64,000 bases of DNA. Origin: Novosphingobium lentum NBRC 107847 (GTDB taxonomy: Bacteria; Pseudomonadota; Alphaproteobacteria; Sphingomonadales; Sphingomonadaceae). Position 1 is the stretch's first letter. Every line of letters begins with the position of its first letter. The stretch is from NCBI RefSeq assembly GCF_001590965.1, contig NZ_BCTW01000008.1, forward strand, positions 107,501 to 171,500, given 5' to 3'. A program made the position numbers and the translations under genes. This document shows, in pieces, positions 54,850-63,668 of this stretch. The notes below the pieces were generated by a model, which worked only from the letters and a program-made list of their open reading frames with translations, ran no database searches and had not been told where the DNA came from.

Positions 54850-56097
54850 TCAATGGCGTTTGCGGCCCAGCGGTATTATTTCGGCCCCGGTTCGCAACGT
54901 GCCCAGATGATCGGCCCACCATTGGGCCATTTCAACCCGTTCCTGCCAATGCGCACCGCGATGGTAGGCTGCTCGCACTGCGTCCTTGTCCTTATGCGCC
55001 AGCGCGCGTTCGATGGCGTCGGACGACCACTTGCCTGATTCGTTCAACAACGTGCTGGCCATGGCGCGGAAGCCGTGCGCTGTCATTTCGTCGCCAGAGT
55101 ATCCCAATCTGCGCAGCGCCGCATTGACGGTGTTTTCCGACATGGGGCGGGCATAGGTGCGGATCGACGGGAAAACGTAGCGCCCGTCGCCAGTCAAACC
55201 TCGCATCTGATCCAAGATAGCCAGCGCTTGCGTGGACAGGGGAACGACGTGTTCGAGTCGCCCCTTCATCTTGTCCGCCGGAATGCGCCAGACCTTCGCG
55301 GCAGTATCGATCTCGCACCACTCGGCTTGGCGAAGTTCGCCCGGGCGGACGAATAGCAACGCGGATAACTGCAGCGCGGACTTTGTAACCGGACCGCCTT
55401 CGTAGCCATCCATCGCACGCAATAGTTCGCCCGCTTTCTGCGGATCGAGGATTGCCGCGTGGTGCTTGGCTTTGTGGGCGGTCAACGCACCGCGCAGATC
55501 GCGCGTCGGATCGGAGGCGGCAAACTGATTGGCAATCGCGAAGCGGAAAACTTGGCTGGAGAATTGCAGCGCGCGGTGTGCGGCTTCGGTGCGGCCAGTT
55601 GTCTCGTACTTGCGCACGGCTTCAAGCATTTCAAACGGTTCAATCTCGCCGATAGGCCGTTGACCGATTGCCCGATCTACCAGCTTCAGAAGCCATTCCT
55701 GCTTGGTGGTGGTAGCTTCGGCGCGGCCCTCACGCTTGCACTTGTCGATGTAGGCCTGCGCTACAGACGCGAACGAGTTGGCAGCGCTGACCTTGGCGGT
55801 GTGAAGGTCCTTGCGCTTCTTGTCTGCCGGATCGATGCCTTTCGCCAGCAGCGCCCGGGCGTCGTCGCGTAGATCGCGCGCATCCTTCAAGCCCACGTCC
55901 GGAAACGTACCTAGGCCTAGCTTTTTCTCAACTTTCTTGGGGTTGCCCGCTCCGTCGCGGCCATCAGTCCGGAACTTGAACCGCCAGAGCATCCCGCCTG
56001 ATGGCTGCACCAGCAGGAACAGACCCTTTTCATCGGTCAGCTTATACGGCTTCGCCTTGGGCTTCGCGTTGCGGATGGTGGTGATGTTCAGTGCCAT
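54850..56097 (-). CDS. P4-type tyrosine integrase (DUF4102), tRNA-linked
   Basis: About 415 residues from ATG at 56097. The N-terminal arm-binding DUF4102 domain (ITTIRNAKPKAKPYKLTD...GLFLLVQPSG) and the catalytic domain with Arg in FVRPGELRQAEW, HGFRAMASTLL and LAHKDKDAVRAAYHRG (Tyr nucleophile region) are complete. It lies 166 bp from the tRNA-Phe 3' end. P4-type integrases use tRNA 3' ends as attachment sites, which fits. Confidence 0.93.
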   Translation of the reverse strand: MALNITTIRNAKPKAKPYKLTDEKGLFLLVQPSGGMLWRFKFRTDGRDGAGNPKKVEKKLGLGTFPDVGLKDARDLRDDARALLAKGIDPADKKRKDLHTAKVSAANSFASVAQAYIDKCKREGRAEATTTKQEWLLKLVDRAIGQRPIGEIEPFEMLEAVRKYETTGRTEAAHRALQFSSQVFRFAIANQFAASDPTRDLRGALTAHKAKHHAAILDPQKAGELLRAMDGYEGGPVTKSALQLSALLFVRPGELRQAEWCEIDTAAKVWRIPADKMKGRLEHVVPLSTQALAILDQMRGLTGDGRYVFPSIRTYARPMSENTVNAALRRLGYSGDEMTAHGFRAMASTLLNESGKWSSDAIERALAHKDKDAVRAAYHRGAHWQERVEMAQWWADHLGTLRTGAEIIPLGRKRH

Positions 56098-56256
56098 TTG
56101 GGGGCCACGCCTTTCGATCAATTCGAAGTGGCCCCCAGCGTGGCCCCCAGAATCACCCGATTGCAGGCGAACAGAGGTGAACCCCGGCGGTTAAGCCGGT
56201 GACATTTTTGGCAGATTTCTGGGGTTTTTGCAAGCTTTGGCGGCCAGTGGCGATCA

Positions 56257-56285
56257 GGCAAGTGGTGCCCGGGGACGGAATCGAA
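56257..56285 (+). repeat. Probable attR at the tRNA-Phe 3' end
   Basis: 29 bp covering six bases outside the tRNA and its last 23 nucleotides (including CCA). It is matched by the degenerate copy at 46109-46136. Confidence 0.75.
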
Positions 56286-56338
56286 CCGCCGACACCATGA
56301 TTTTCAGTCATGTGCTCTACCAACTGAGCTACCCGGGC
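56263..56338 (-). tRNA. tRNA-Phe (anticodon GAA)
   Basis: 76-nt cloverleaf on the minus strand with encoded CCA. The acceptor stem is GCCCGGG/CCCGGGC, the anticodon stem CATGA/TCATG with loop CTGAAAA (anticodon GAA), and the T arm carries TTCGATT. It is intact despite the neighbouring integrated element. Confidence 0.97.
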
Positions 56339-56446
56339 ATCGCCCCCAGCGACGGCCCGTTGAGGACCGGCGAGCGATGGGAAGCGCGCCTATGGCGAGG
56401 TGCGCGCAATCTGTCCAGCCCCTTTGGCCTCAACCAACAAAACCCC

Positions 56447-56626
56447 TCAGGTTTCGTCCTCGGCCTCGGTCGGCGCAACGGGCAGGGCGTAGCCGTTGTC
56501 GAGCCACTTTACCAGATCGCGGTCGCGGCAGCGGGTGGAGCAGAACGGGGCGTGTTCGGCGCTGCGCGGCTTGCCGCAGATCGGGCAGGTGCGGACGCGC
56601 GGGCTTGGTTCGGGAGTCGGGCTCAT
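56447..56626 (-). CDS. yacG: YacG-type DNA gyrase inhibitor (zinc protein)
   Basis: 59 residues with CPIC and CSTRC zinc ligands (C-x2-C and C-x3-C) and RDLVKWLDNGYALP as in YacG. The ATG at 56626 overlaps the RNase E/G stop by 4 bp. The order infA, maf, RNase E/G, yacG, tRNA-Phe is the usual one in sphingomonads (from general knowledge). Confidence 0.9.
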   Translation of the reverse strand: MSPTPEPSPRVRTCPICGKPRSAEHAPFCSTRCRDRDLVKWLDNGYALPVAPTEAEDET

Positions 56627-57633
56627 GTGGCCAGCGCCTGCGCGAAAGCGGCGGCGGGGGCAAGCCCCGGCTGCTCGCGCCATTCGATCAGGCGGCCGGT
56701 GCGGCGCGCCAGTTCGTCGATCCAGTGGGCGGGCGTCGCGCGGATCACGGCGGGATGCGCGGTGAGCAGCAGGCGGCCCGGCTCGGCCACGCGCTCGGCC
56801 TTGCGCAGCAGCATCCGTGCGGCAGCGGCCGCGGGACGGCGGGCGAGCAGCGCGACGAGCGAGGGGCGTTCCAGCCGCGACACCAGCTGGACAAAGCCGA
56901 AGCCGTTCATCGCGGTGCGCTCACCACGCCAGCCATCGGGCACTTGCGCCAGCGCTGCGGCGATGGCCTCGTCCACTGCGTGCCGGTCGCGCTTTTCGGC
57001 GAGCGAGGGAAAGTCGATCCCGACCGATCCGCCAAGGTCGAGCCGTCCCAGTGCGGCGGCGATGGCGGGGGCGGCGGCCAGCGCCAGCTGGCGCGGGGGC
57101 AGGGTGCCGTCGACATCGACCAGCGTCATCGCCGGGGTCGGGCTGATGGTCAGGCTGCCGCCGGTGAACGCGATCTCGCCGGTCAGCGCCTGTTCGACCA
57201 GCTCGTCCCAGTCGGCGTCATCGAACGCGCGGTCGGTCACCGGCAGCAGGCGGACGGGGTCCGTGCCGGCGCGCAAGGTGTCGAGCAAGCCGGGCGCGGG
57301 GCGGGGCGTGTCGCGCGGGGCGGGGCGGGCGTGGGGCAGCTTGGTGCGGCCGCGCTCGGCAATGGCGGCGCGGGTGACGCGCAACATCAGGTGCGAGCCT
57401 TCGGTGGCTTCGGGGGGCAGGGCATCGACCAGCGCCTGCGCGCCATCGGCAAAGCGCGCGGTGCCGCGCCGGCTGGATGCGGCGCGCGCCACGATCTGGG
57501 CTTGCGCGACCAGGCCCGGGCGCAAGGTTCCGGCGGCGTCGCCCCAGTCGATCCGCGCGGCGCGGATTTCGCCGCGATCGAGCAGGATCGCGCGGTCCTC
57601 GCCGATGCCGGCCTCGACCAGCCACTCAGCCAA
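56623..57633 (-). CDS. Ribonuclease E/G family protein
   Basis: 336 residues, short compared with RNase G (about 490). Residues LDRGEIRAARID near the start are an S1-lacking N-terminus; the catalytic part appears as MTLVDVDGTL near residue 155 and VGIDFPSL near 205, the acidic pair that binds magnesium. It has no zinc-link Cys pair and no degradosome scaffold, so it is a reduced form. It overlaps maf by 8 bp at its start and yacG by 4 bp at its end. Confidence 0.78.
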   Translation of the reverse strand: MAEWLVEAGIGEDRAILLDRGEIRAARIDWGDAAGTLRPGLVAQAQIVARAASSRRGTARFADGAQALVDALPPEATEGSHLMLRVTRAAIAERGRTKLPHARPAPRDTPRPAPGLLDTLRAGTDPVRLLPVTDRAFDDADWDELVEQALTGEIAFTGGSLTISPTPAMTLVDVDGTLPPRQLALAAAPAIAAALGRLDLGGSVGIDFPSLAEKRDRHAVDEAIAAALAQVPDGWRGERTAMNGFGFVQLVSRLERPSLVALLARRPAAAAARMLLRKAERVAEPGRLLLTAHPAVIRATPAHWIDELARRTGRLIEWREQPGLAPAAAFAQALAT

Positions 57634-58225
57634 GGCGCAGGCCCGCCGCGAGCAGCAGCCGCCGCGCTTCGTACAATGGCAGGCCCATCACGCCCGAATG
57701 GCTGCCCGCAAGCCAGGCGCAAAAGCCTTCGGCGCTGCCCTGGATGGCATAGCCGCCGGCCTTGCCACGCCATTCGTCGCCCGCGATGTAATGATCGATT
57801 TCGTCGGTGGTCAGCCGCTTGAAGCGCACGATCGTCTCGCTCAGCGCCTCGCGCAGCTGGCCGTCGGGGGTGATGAGGGCGAGCGCGGAGAACACGCGGT
57901 GGCGGCGGCCCGAGAGCAGTTCGAGGCAGCGGCGCGCGGTCTGGGCGTCCTCCGCCTTGGGCAGGATGCGGCGGCCGGCGCCGACCACGGTGTCACCCGC
58001 CAGCACGATCGCGCCGGGGACTTGGCCGGCGGCGGCGCGCGCTTTCTCGGCGGCGAGGCGGATGGCGTGGGCGCGCGGCTGCTCGTCCTGGCGCGGGCTC
58101 TCGTCGATGTCGGTGGCCAGCACGCGATCGGGCGTCACGCCAAGGCGCGCCAGCAGGTCCAGCCGTCGCGGGCTGGCAGAGGCGAGGATCAGCGGCGGAG
58201 CAGGAGCGGTGTGGCTCCCGGTCAC
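57626..58225 (-). CDS. maf: Maf-type nucleotide pyrophosphatase
   Basis: 199 residues with the Maf signature LASASPRRLDLLARLG near residue 14, the acidic VLAGDTVV near 74 and KAGGYAIQG near 157. Maf proteins hydrolyse non-canonical or modified NTPs to monophosphates. It starts 10 bp after infA. Confidence 0.92.
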   Translation of the reverse strand: MTGSHTAPAPPLILASASPRRLDLLARLGVTPDRVLATDIDESPRQDEQPRAHAIRLAAEKARAAAGQVPGAIVLAGDTVVGAGRRILPKAEDAQTARRCLELLSGRRHRVFSALALITPDGQLREALSETIVRFKRLTTDEIDHYIAGDEWRGKAGGYAIQGSAEGFCAWLAGSHSGVMGLPLYEARRLLLAAGLRLG

Positions 58226-58235
58226 GGTTCAGTCC

Positions 58236-58481
58236 TCAGAACTGGCCGGGGCCGCCCCGGCCGGGCATGAACCGGTAGGTGATGCGACCCTTGGTGAGGT
58301 CGTAAGGGGTCAGCTCGACGAGCACTTCGTCGCCCACCAGCACGCGGATGCGGTTCTTGCGCATCTTGCCGGCGGTGTGGCCCAGGATCTCGTGATCGTT
58401 TTCGAGGCGCACGCGGAACATCGCGTTGGGCAACAGTTCAACGACCGTGCCGCGCATCTCGAGGAGTTCTTCTTTCGCCAT
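58236..58481 (-). CDS. infA: Translation initiation factor IF-1
   Basis: 81 residues: an OB fold opening [20 protein letters not shown] and running through [11 protein letters not shown] as in all IF-1 proteins. The classic 72 residues are followed by about nine extra residues rich in Gly ([10 protein letters not shown]). It is the first gene of the leftward infA-maf-RNase-yacG operon. Confidence 0.95.
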   Translation of the reverse strand: MAKEELLEMRGTVVELLPNAMFRVRLENDHEILGHTAGKMRKNRIRVLVGDEVLVELTPYDLTKGRITYRFMPGRGGPGQF

Positions 58482-58722
58482 AGGCGGGGTAGGTAGCCTT
58501 TCATACGGCGCGCAAGCCAGCGCGCGCCCGGCCCATAGCGGCGCAAGCGCGAAAAGGAAAGCCTGTCCGCATATGTGGTCGAAACCGGCAACGGCGGCGG
58601 TGCGCAGCGACAATTTGTTACCCTTTGCGGATTGAGCGGCGGGACCCATGCGGCCAGCAGAAAGTTGTCGGGGGCACGTTCGGGTGTCGCACGGCGCCCC
58701 ATGTTAAAGGCTTGAAATCGTC

Positions 58723-61299
58723 ATGATCCGTTCTTCGGTGTCGCTCGCGGCGCTGGCCCTCGCCGTCCCGTTCGCGCCCGCTATGGCGCAGGAGACCACC
58801 GCTGCGCCTGCCAGTGGCGAATCGGCCGTGCCGCCCACTGCCGATGCGCCGGATGAAAGCCTCACCGCCAAGCCCAACGAAATCCTCGTCGTCGCGACGC
58901 GGTTGAAGGGGCAGGTCAACTCCGCCGAGCCGCCGGTGGTGGAGATCGACGAGGAGCAGGTCGCGTCCTACGGCGCCAGCTCGATCCAGGACCTGCTGAC
59001 CGCGATCTCGCCGCAGACGGGTTCGGGCCGCGGACGCGGTGACGGCGCGCCGGTGGTGCTGCTCAACGGCCAGCGGATTTCCAGCTTCCGCGAATTGCGC
59101 AACTATCCGCCCGAAGCGATCCGCAAGGTCGAGGTGCTGCCCGAGGAAGTGGCGCTGAAATACGGCTTCCGGCCCGACCAGCGTGTGGTCAACTTCATCC
59201 TCAAGGACAATTTCCGCAGCATCACGGTGGAAGCGCAGGACGCCATCGCCACCGGCGGCGGGACCAGCAACCCCGAGCTGGAGGCCTCGCTGGTCAAGAT
59301 CGCGGGCAGTTCGCGCATCAACCTGACCGGCCATGTCGAGCGGACGACTCCGCTGACCGAGGCAGAGCGCGGCATCATCCAGACCGGCACTGCCGGCGCG
59401 CTGGTGGCGGGCGATCCCGATCCGGCCGCCTACCGCACGCTCGTCGCCGATGACAAGTCGGCCTCGCTCAACGGCAATATCTCGCGCGGGATCGGCGGCG
59501 GCGGATCGATCAGCGTCAACGCGGCGCTCACCCGCGACGTGGCGCGCACGCTCAATGGGCTGAACACGGTGACGCTGGTCGGCGGCGATGGATCGGCGGT
59601 CACCCGCACCACGCTGGCGCCGACGCCGCTTGGCCGCGTGGTGCGCTCGACCACGGCGCAGACCGGCGCGGCGCTTAACAAGCCGCTGGGCAGCTGGCAG
59701 CTGGCGGCCACCGCCGATTACACGCACGTTGCCACCGACAGCACGATCGACCGGCGCGCCGATCTTTCGGCGCTGCAGGGGCTGGTCAGCGCGGGCACGC
59801 TGGCGGCCAACGGTGCGCTGCCGGCCGGCGCGATCGTCGCTGCCCCCGCCGACATCGCGCGCAGTCGCACCGACACCGCCACCAGCCTCGTCACGCTCAC
59901 CGGGCGACCCGCACGCCTGCCCGGTGGCGAGCTGTCGCTGACGGTGAAGACCGGGTTCGCCTACTCGGCGATCGCCAGCAACGACACGCGCAACCCCGGC
60001 GTGGCGACCAACCTCAAGCGCGGCGATGCGCAAGCCGGGTTCAGCCTCGACGTGCCGATCACCAGCCGGCGCGAGGGTTTCCTGGCCGGGGCCGGGGACA
60101 TCTCGCTCAATTTCAATGGCGAGGCCCACCATCTGTCGGACTTCGGCACGCTGTACGATTACGGCGCCGGATTGACCTGGTCGCCCACGTCCACGCTGTC
60201 GCTGCAGGCGACCTACATCGCCAGCGACGCCGCGCCTTCGCTGACCGCGCTGGGCGGGCCGGTGGTGGTGACGCCCGGCGTGGCGGTGTACGACTTCACG
60301 CGCGGCCAGACCGTGCTCGCCACGGTGACCACCGGCGGCAATGCGGCGCTGCTCAAGGAAAGCCAGCGCGACTGGAAGTTCGCGGTCAACTGGCAGCTGC
60401 CGTTCCTCAAGAATTCCAACTTCATCGCCGAGTACTTCCGCAATCGCAGCAGCAACACGACCAACGGCTTTCCGCTGCTGACCCCGGCGGTCGAGGCGGC
60501 GTTCCCGGGTCGGGTGGTGCGCGATGCCGCTGGGCAGATCGTATCGATCGACGAACGCTCGGTGACGTATGCCGGCACCACCGGCTCGCGGCTGCGCTAC
60601 GGGATCAACTTGTCGGGCTCGTTCGGAAAGCCCGATCCCAACGCCCGCCAGGGCCGCTTCGGCGGTGCCATGGGGGCTGGTGGTGGGGGCAGAGGGGGCG
60701 CCGGCGGACCGCGTGGCGGTTTCGGCGGCGGTGGCGGCGGCGGGGGACGCGGCGGCTTTGGCGGCGGCGGTCCGGGCGGTCCCGGTGGTGGAGGCCCCGG
60801 CGGCGGCGGCGATGGTCGTGGGCGCTGGAACCTGTCGCTCTATCACACCATCCAGTTCCAAAGCACGGCGCAGCTCACCCCCGGCGGCCCGGTGCTCGAC
60901 CTGCTCAACGGCGACGCGCTGAGCGGCGGCGGCGTGGCGCGGCATACTATCACGATGGAAGGCGGCGGGTTCTATCGCGGGCTGGGCCTGCGCCTGTCGG
61001 GCAACTACACCGGCGGCAGCCATATCGAGGCCAGCGGGCTGCCCGGATCGACCCGCCTCACGTTCGCGCCGATCGCCACGTTCGATTTGCGGGTGTTCGC
61101 CGATCTCGGCCAGAAGAAACAGCTGGTCGAGGCCGTGCCGTTCTTCAAGGGCGCCCGCCTGTCGCTGCGCCTGAACAACGTGTTCGATGCCCAGCAGCGC
61201 GTGACCGACGGCAACGGCGTGGTGCCGCTGGCCTACCAGCCGGGCTACGAGGATCCGCGCGGACGGGTGATCAGCGTGGAGTTCCGCAAGCAGTTCTGA
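58723..61299 (+). CDS. TonB-dependent receptor-like outer-membrane protein with Gly-rich insert
   Basis: 858 residues. Signal peptide of 22 or so residues cleaved at AMAQ; a TonB-plug-like domain follows (EILVVATRL, SSIQDLLTAISPQ, APVVLLNGQRISS, IRKVEVLPEE) and a beta-barrel to a C-terminal Phe (EFRKQF). A stretch of about 60 residues (about 644-703, nucleotides 60655-60825) is almost all Gly with some Arg, Phe and Pro, inserted between barrel strands. It is transcribed divergently from infA with 241 bp between them. The ligand is unknown. Confidence 0.82.
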   Translation: MIRSSVSLAALALAVPFAPAMAQETTAAPASGESAVPPTADAPDESLTAKPNEILVVATRLKGQVNSAEPPVVEIDEEQVASYGASSIQDLLTAISPQTGSGRGRGDGAPVVLLNGQRISSFRELRNYPPEAIRKVEVLPEEVALKYGFRPDQRVVNFILKDNFRSITVEAQDAIATGGGTSNPELEASLVKIAGSSRINLTGHVERTTPLTEAERGIIQTGTAGALVAGDPDPAAYRTLVADDKSASLNGNISRGIGGGGSISVNAALTRDVARTLNGLNTVTLVGGDGSAVTRTTLAPTPLGRVVRSTTAQTGAALNKPLGSWQLAATADYTHVATDSTIDRRADLSALQGLVSAGTLAANGALPAGAIVAAPADIARSRTDTATSLVTLTGRPARLPGGELSLTVKTGFAYSAIASNDTRNPGVATNLKRGDAQAGFSLDVPITSRREGFLAGAGDISLNFNGEAHHLSDFGTLYDYGAGLTWSPTSTLSLQATYIASDAAPSLTALGGPVVVTPGVAVYDFTRGQTVLATVTTGGNAALLKESQRDWKFAVNWQLPFLKNSNFIAEYFRNRSSNTTNGFPLLTPAVEAAFPGRVVRDAAGQIVSIDERSVTYAGTTGSRLRYGINLSGSFGKPDPNARQGRFGGAMGAGGGGRGGAGGPRGGFGGGGGGGGRGGFGGGGPGGPGGGGPGGGGDGRGRWNLSLYHTIQFQSTAQLTPGGPVLDLLNGDALSGGGVARHTITMEGGGFYRGLGLRLSGNYTGGSHIEASGLPGSTRLTFAPIATFDLRVFADLGQKKQLVEAVPFFKGARLSLRLNNVFDAQQRVTDGNGVVPLAYQPGYEDPRGRVISVEFRKQF

Positions 61300-61369
61300 C
61301 CGCTTGCCCACGGCTGCGTGTCACAGCCCACTCCCCAAACCGTTCCGGCCGCACTATCTGGGGCGATCA

Positions 61370-63313
61370 ATGGCTCGCGATCCGCACTCCCCTCCCGACC
61401 GCCAGGACGATCGCTTCCACGAGGATGCGGCGACGTACACCGTGCGCGGGTCGGGCACACCCGACCTCGACGCGGGCGTCGCCGCGCTGCGCGAAGTGGT
61501 GGAGACGCTGAAGCCCAAGCCCGGCGTCTATCGCATGCACGATGCGCGCGGCGATGTGCTGTATGTCGGCAAGGCGCGCGCGCTGAAGAACCGCGTGGCG
61601 AATTACCTGCAGGTCGATCGCCTGTCGAGCCGGCTGCGGCGCATGGTCAGCCAGACGCGCAGCCTGACGATCGTCACCACCAATTCCGAAGCCGAGGCGC
61701 TGCTGCTCGAAGCGCAGCTGATCAAGCGCTACCGCCCGCCGTACAACGTGCTGCTGCGCGACGACAAATCGTTCCCGTTCATCCTGTTGCGCGCCGATCA
61801 TGCGTTCCCGCGGATCACCAAGCATCGCGGTGCGCGGCGCGCCAAGGGCAACTATTACGGCCCGTTCGCCAGCGCCGGGTCGGTCAACACCACGATCAAC
61901 GCGCTGCAGAAGCTGTTCCTGCTGCGCAGCTGCAACGACGGGTTCTTCAGCCGCCGCGACCGGCCGTGCCTGCTCTACCAGATCAAGCGCTGCTCGGCGC
62001 CGTGCGTGGGGCGGATCAGCGAGGAGGACTATGCCGAGCTGGTGGGCGAGGCGAAGGACTTCCTCGGCGGCAAGTCCGGCGCGGTGCAGGCCAAGATCGC
62101 CTCGCAGATGGAGGACGCCGCCACCGCGCTCGATTTCGAGCGTGCGGCGATGCTGCGCGACCGGCTGCGCGCGGCCACGTTCATCCAGGGCAGCCAGGCG
62201 ATCAACGCCGAAGGGCTGGGCAATGCCGATATCTTCGCGATGGCGGCCAAGGGCGGGACCATCGGCATCCAGGCGTTCTTCATTCGCGGCGGCCAGAACT
62301 GGGGCCACCGCGCGTTCTTCCCCAGCCACACCGAAGGGCTGGGCGAGGACGAGGTGATGACCAGCTTCCTCGCCCAGTTCTATGAGGAAGTGCCGCCGCC
62401 GCGCTGCATCCTGGTCGATCGCGTGCTGCCCGAGGCGGAGCTGCTGGCCGAGGCGTTCCGCGAGGGTGCGGGCGGACGCGTCGAGATTTCGATGCCCCAG
62501 CGCGGCGATCGCAAGCGGCTGATGGAACAGGCCTCGCGCAATGCGATCGAGGCGCTGGAACGGCGGCTGGCCGAAAGCGGCACCAAGGCGCGCACCATGC
62601 GCGAACTGGCCGAATTCTTCGAACTGCCCGAAGTGCCGCAGCGCATCGAGGTGTACGACAACAGCCACATCCAGGGCACCAATGCGCTGGGCGCGATGGT
62701 CGTCGCCGGCCCCGACGGGTTCATGAAAGGCCAGTACCGCAAGTTCAACATCAAGCGCGACGAGACCGCGCCGGGCGACGATTTCGCGATGATGCGCGAG
62801 GTCATGGACCGCCGTTTCAGCCGCGCACAGGCCGAAGATCCCGACCGGCAGGGCGGCACCTGGCCCGACCTCGTGCTGATCGACGGCGGCAAGGGCCAGA
62901 TGAGCGCGGTGCGCGATGCGCTGCAGGAACTCGGCATCGAGGATGTGCCGCTGATCGCCATCGCCAAGGGCCCGAACCACGGGCGCGAGGGGCGCGAGGT
63001 GTTCCATTTCCCCGACGGGCGCGAAAAGACGCTGCCGGTCAATTCGCCGCTGCTGTTCCACTTGCAGGTGCTGCGCGACGAGGTCCACCGCTTCGCCATC
63101 GGCGCGCACCGCGCCAAGCGCAGCCGCGCGATCACCGCCAGCCCGCTGGACGAAATTCCCGGCATCGGCCCGGCACGCAAACGCGCGCTGCTGCTGCACT
63201 TCGGCACCGCCGGCAAGGTGCGCGCCGCCAGTCTGGAAGACCTGCAGAAATCGCCCGGCGTCAGCGCGGCGGTGGCGCAGACGGTGTACGATTTCTACCA
63301 CCCGGGCGGGTGA
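61370..63313 (+). CDS. uvrC: UvrABC excinuclease subunit C
   Basis: 647 residues from ATG 61370. A GIY-YIG nuclease domain (KPGVYRMHD...VLYVGKARAL near residue 40) makes the 3' incision; a UVR motif follows (FERAAMLRDRLRA near 250), then the RNase H-like domain (EVYDNSHIQGTNALG near 425, DLVLIDGGKGQM near 505) for the 5' incision, and two C-terminal HhH motifs (PGIGPARKRALLLHFG). The layout is standard for nucleotide excision repair. Confidence 0.94.
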   Translation: MARDPHSPPDRQDDRFHEDAATYTVRGSGTPDLDAGVAALREVVETLKPKPGVYRMHDARGDVLYVGKARALKNRVANYLQVDRLSSRLRRMVSQTRSLTIVTTNSEAEALLLEAQLIKRYRPPYNVLLRDDKSFPFILLRADHAFPRITKHRGARRAKGNYYGPFASAGSVNTTINALQKLFLLRSCNDGFFSRRDRPCLLYQIKRCSAPCVGRISEEDYAELVGEAKDFLGGKSGAVQAKIASQMEDAATALDFERAAMLRDRLRAATFIQGSQAINAEGLGNADIFAMAAKGGTIGIQAFFIRGGQNWGHRAFFPSHTEGLGEDEVMTSFLAQFYEEVPPPRCILVDRVLPEAELLAEAFREGAGGRVEISMPQRGDRKRLMEQASRNAIEALERRLAESGTKARTMRELAEFFELPEVPQRIEVYDNSHIQGTNALGAMVVAGPDGFMKGQYRKFNIKRDETAPGDDFAMMREVMDRRFSRAQAEDPDRQGGTWPDLVLIDGGKGQMSAVRDALQELGIEDVPLIAIAKGPNHGREGREVFHFPDGREKTLPVNSPLLFHLQVLRDEVHRFAIGAHRAKRSRAITASPLDEIPGIGPARKRALLLHFGTAGKVRAASLEDLQKSPGVSAAVAQTVYDFYHPGG

Positions 63314-63383
63314 GGGGACGAAAGTTCGTGAACCTTCCTGGATGAGGGAGGGAACCGGACAGGAACGGACCTGCCCATTCCAG

Positions 63384-63537
63384 CGTCATCCTGAACGTGG
63401 GTCAGGATCCATTTCTCCGCCCGCACACCGCTGTCTTGCCGAGCCCTTCGGTCGGGTTCCCGCCAGTTCTGCCAGCGCCGCCCGATCGCTGGCATGCTGT
63501 TCTGCCCGATAGATGCTGCAATACGTTCAGCATGACG
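63384..63537. repeat. Imperfect inverted-repeat element related to the one at 42864
   Basis: The left arm (63384-63412) matches the 29-bp arm at 42864 with four differences. The right part (63523-63537, ACGTTCAGCATGACG) is an imperfect reverse complement of its first 15 bases. It lies 70 bp after uvrC. Confidence 0.65.
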
Positions 63538-63573
63538 AAATCGGGAGCAGGACCGGCAGGAACCGCTCCCGGC

Positions 63574-63668
63574 GCCCCAGCGCAGGCTGGGGCCCAATCC
63601 CCCTCACGAACGCGCGCGGCCGTCATGCAAGCCCGAGAGCCCGGATAGGCCCCAGCCTGCGCTGGGGC
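63574..63668. repeat. Paired 21-bp palindromic repeats
   Basis: The 21 bp at 63574-63594 and 63648-63668 are exact reverse complements (each is CCCCAGC...GCTGGGG inside), with 53 bp between. They resemble dispersed REP-type sequences. They could form a strong RNA hairpin. Confidence 0.8.

Larger units (their letters stand above)
46109..56285. mobile_element. About 10.2-kb genomic island in tRNA-Phe carrying a type I R-M system
   Basis: The island is bounded by the intact 3' end of tRNA-Phe at 56263 and a near-copy at 46109, with a P4-type integrase pointing away from the tRNA beside it. All its genes are on the minus strand. The cargo is hsdMSR, an SRAP peptidase, a second tyrosine recombinase and small DNA-binding proteins. 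Base composition falls inside hsdS. Whether it can still excise is uncertain because the left copy is imperfect. Confidence 0.8.

Noticed and set aside
58618..61311. About 900-codon minus-strand frame opposite the TonB-type receptor
   Set aside because: Shadow frame; the plus strand has signal peptide, plug domain and terminal Phe.
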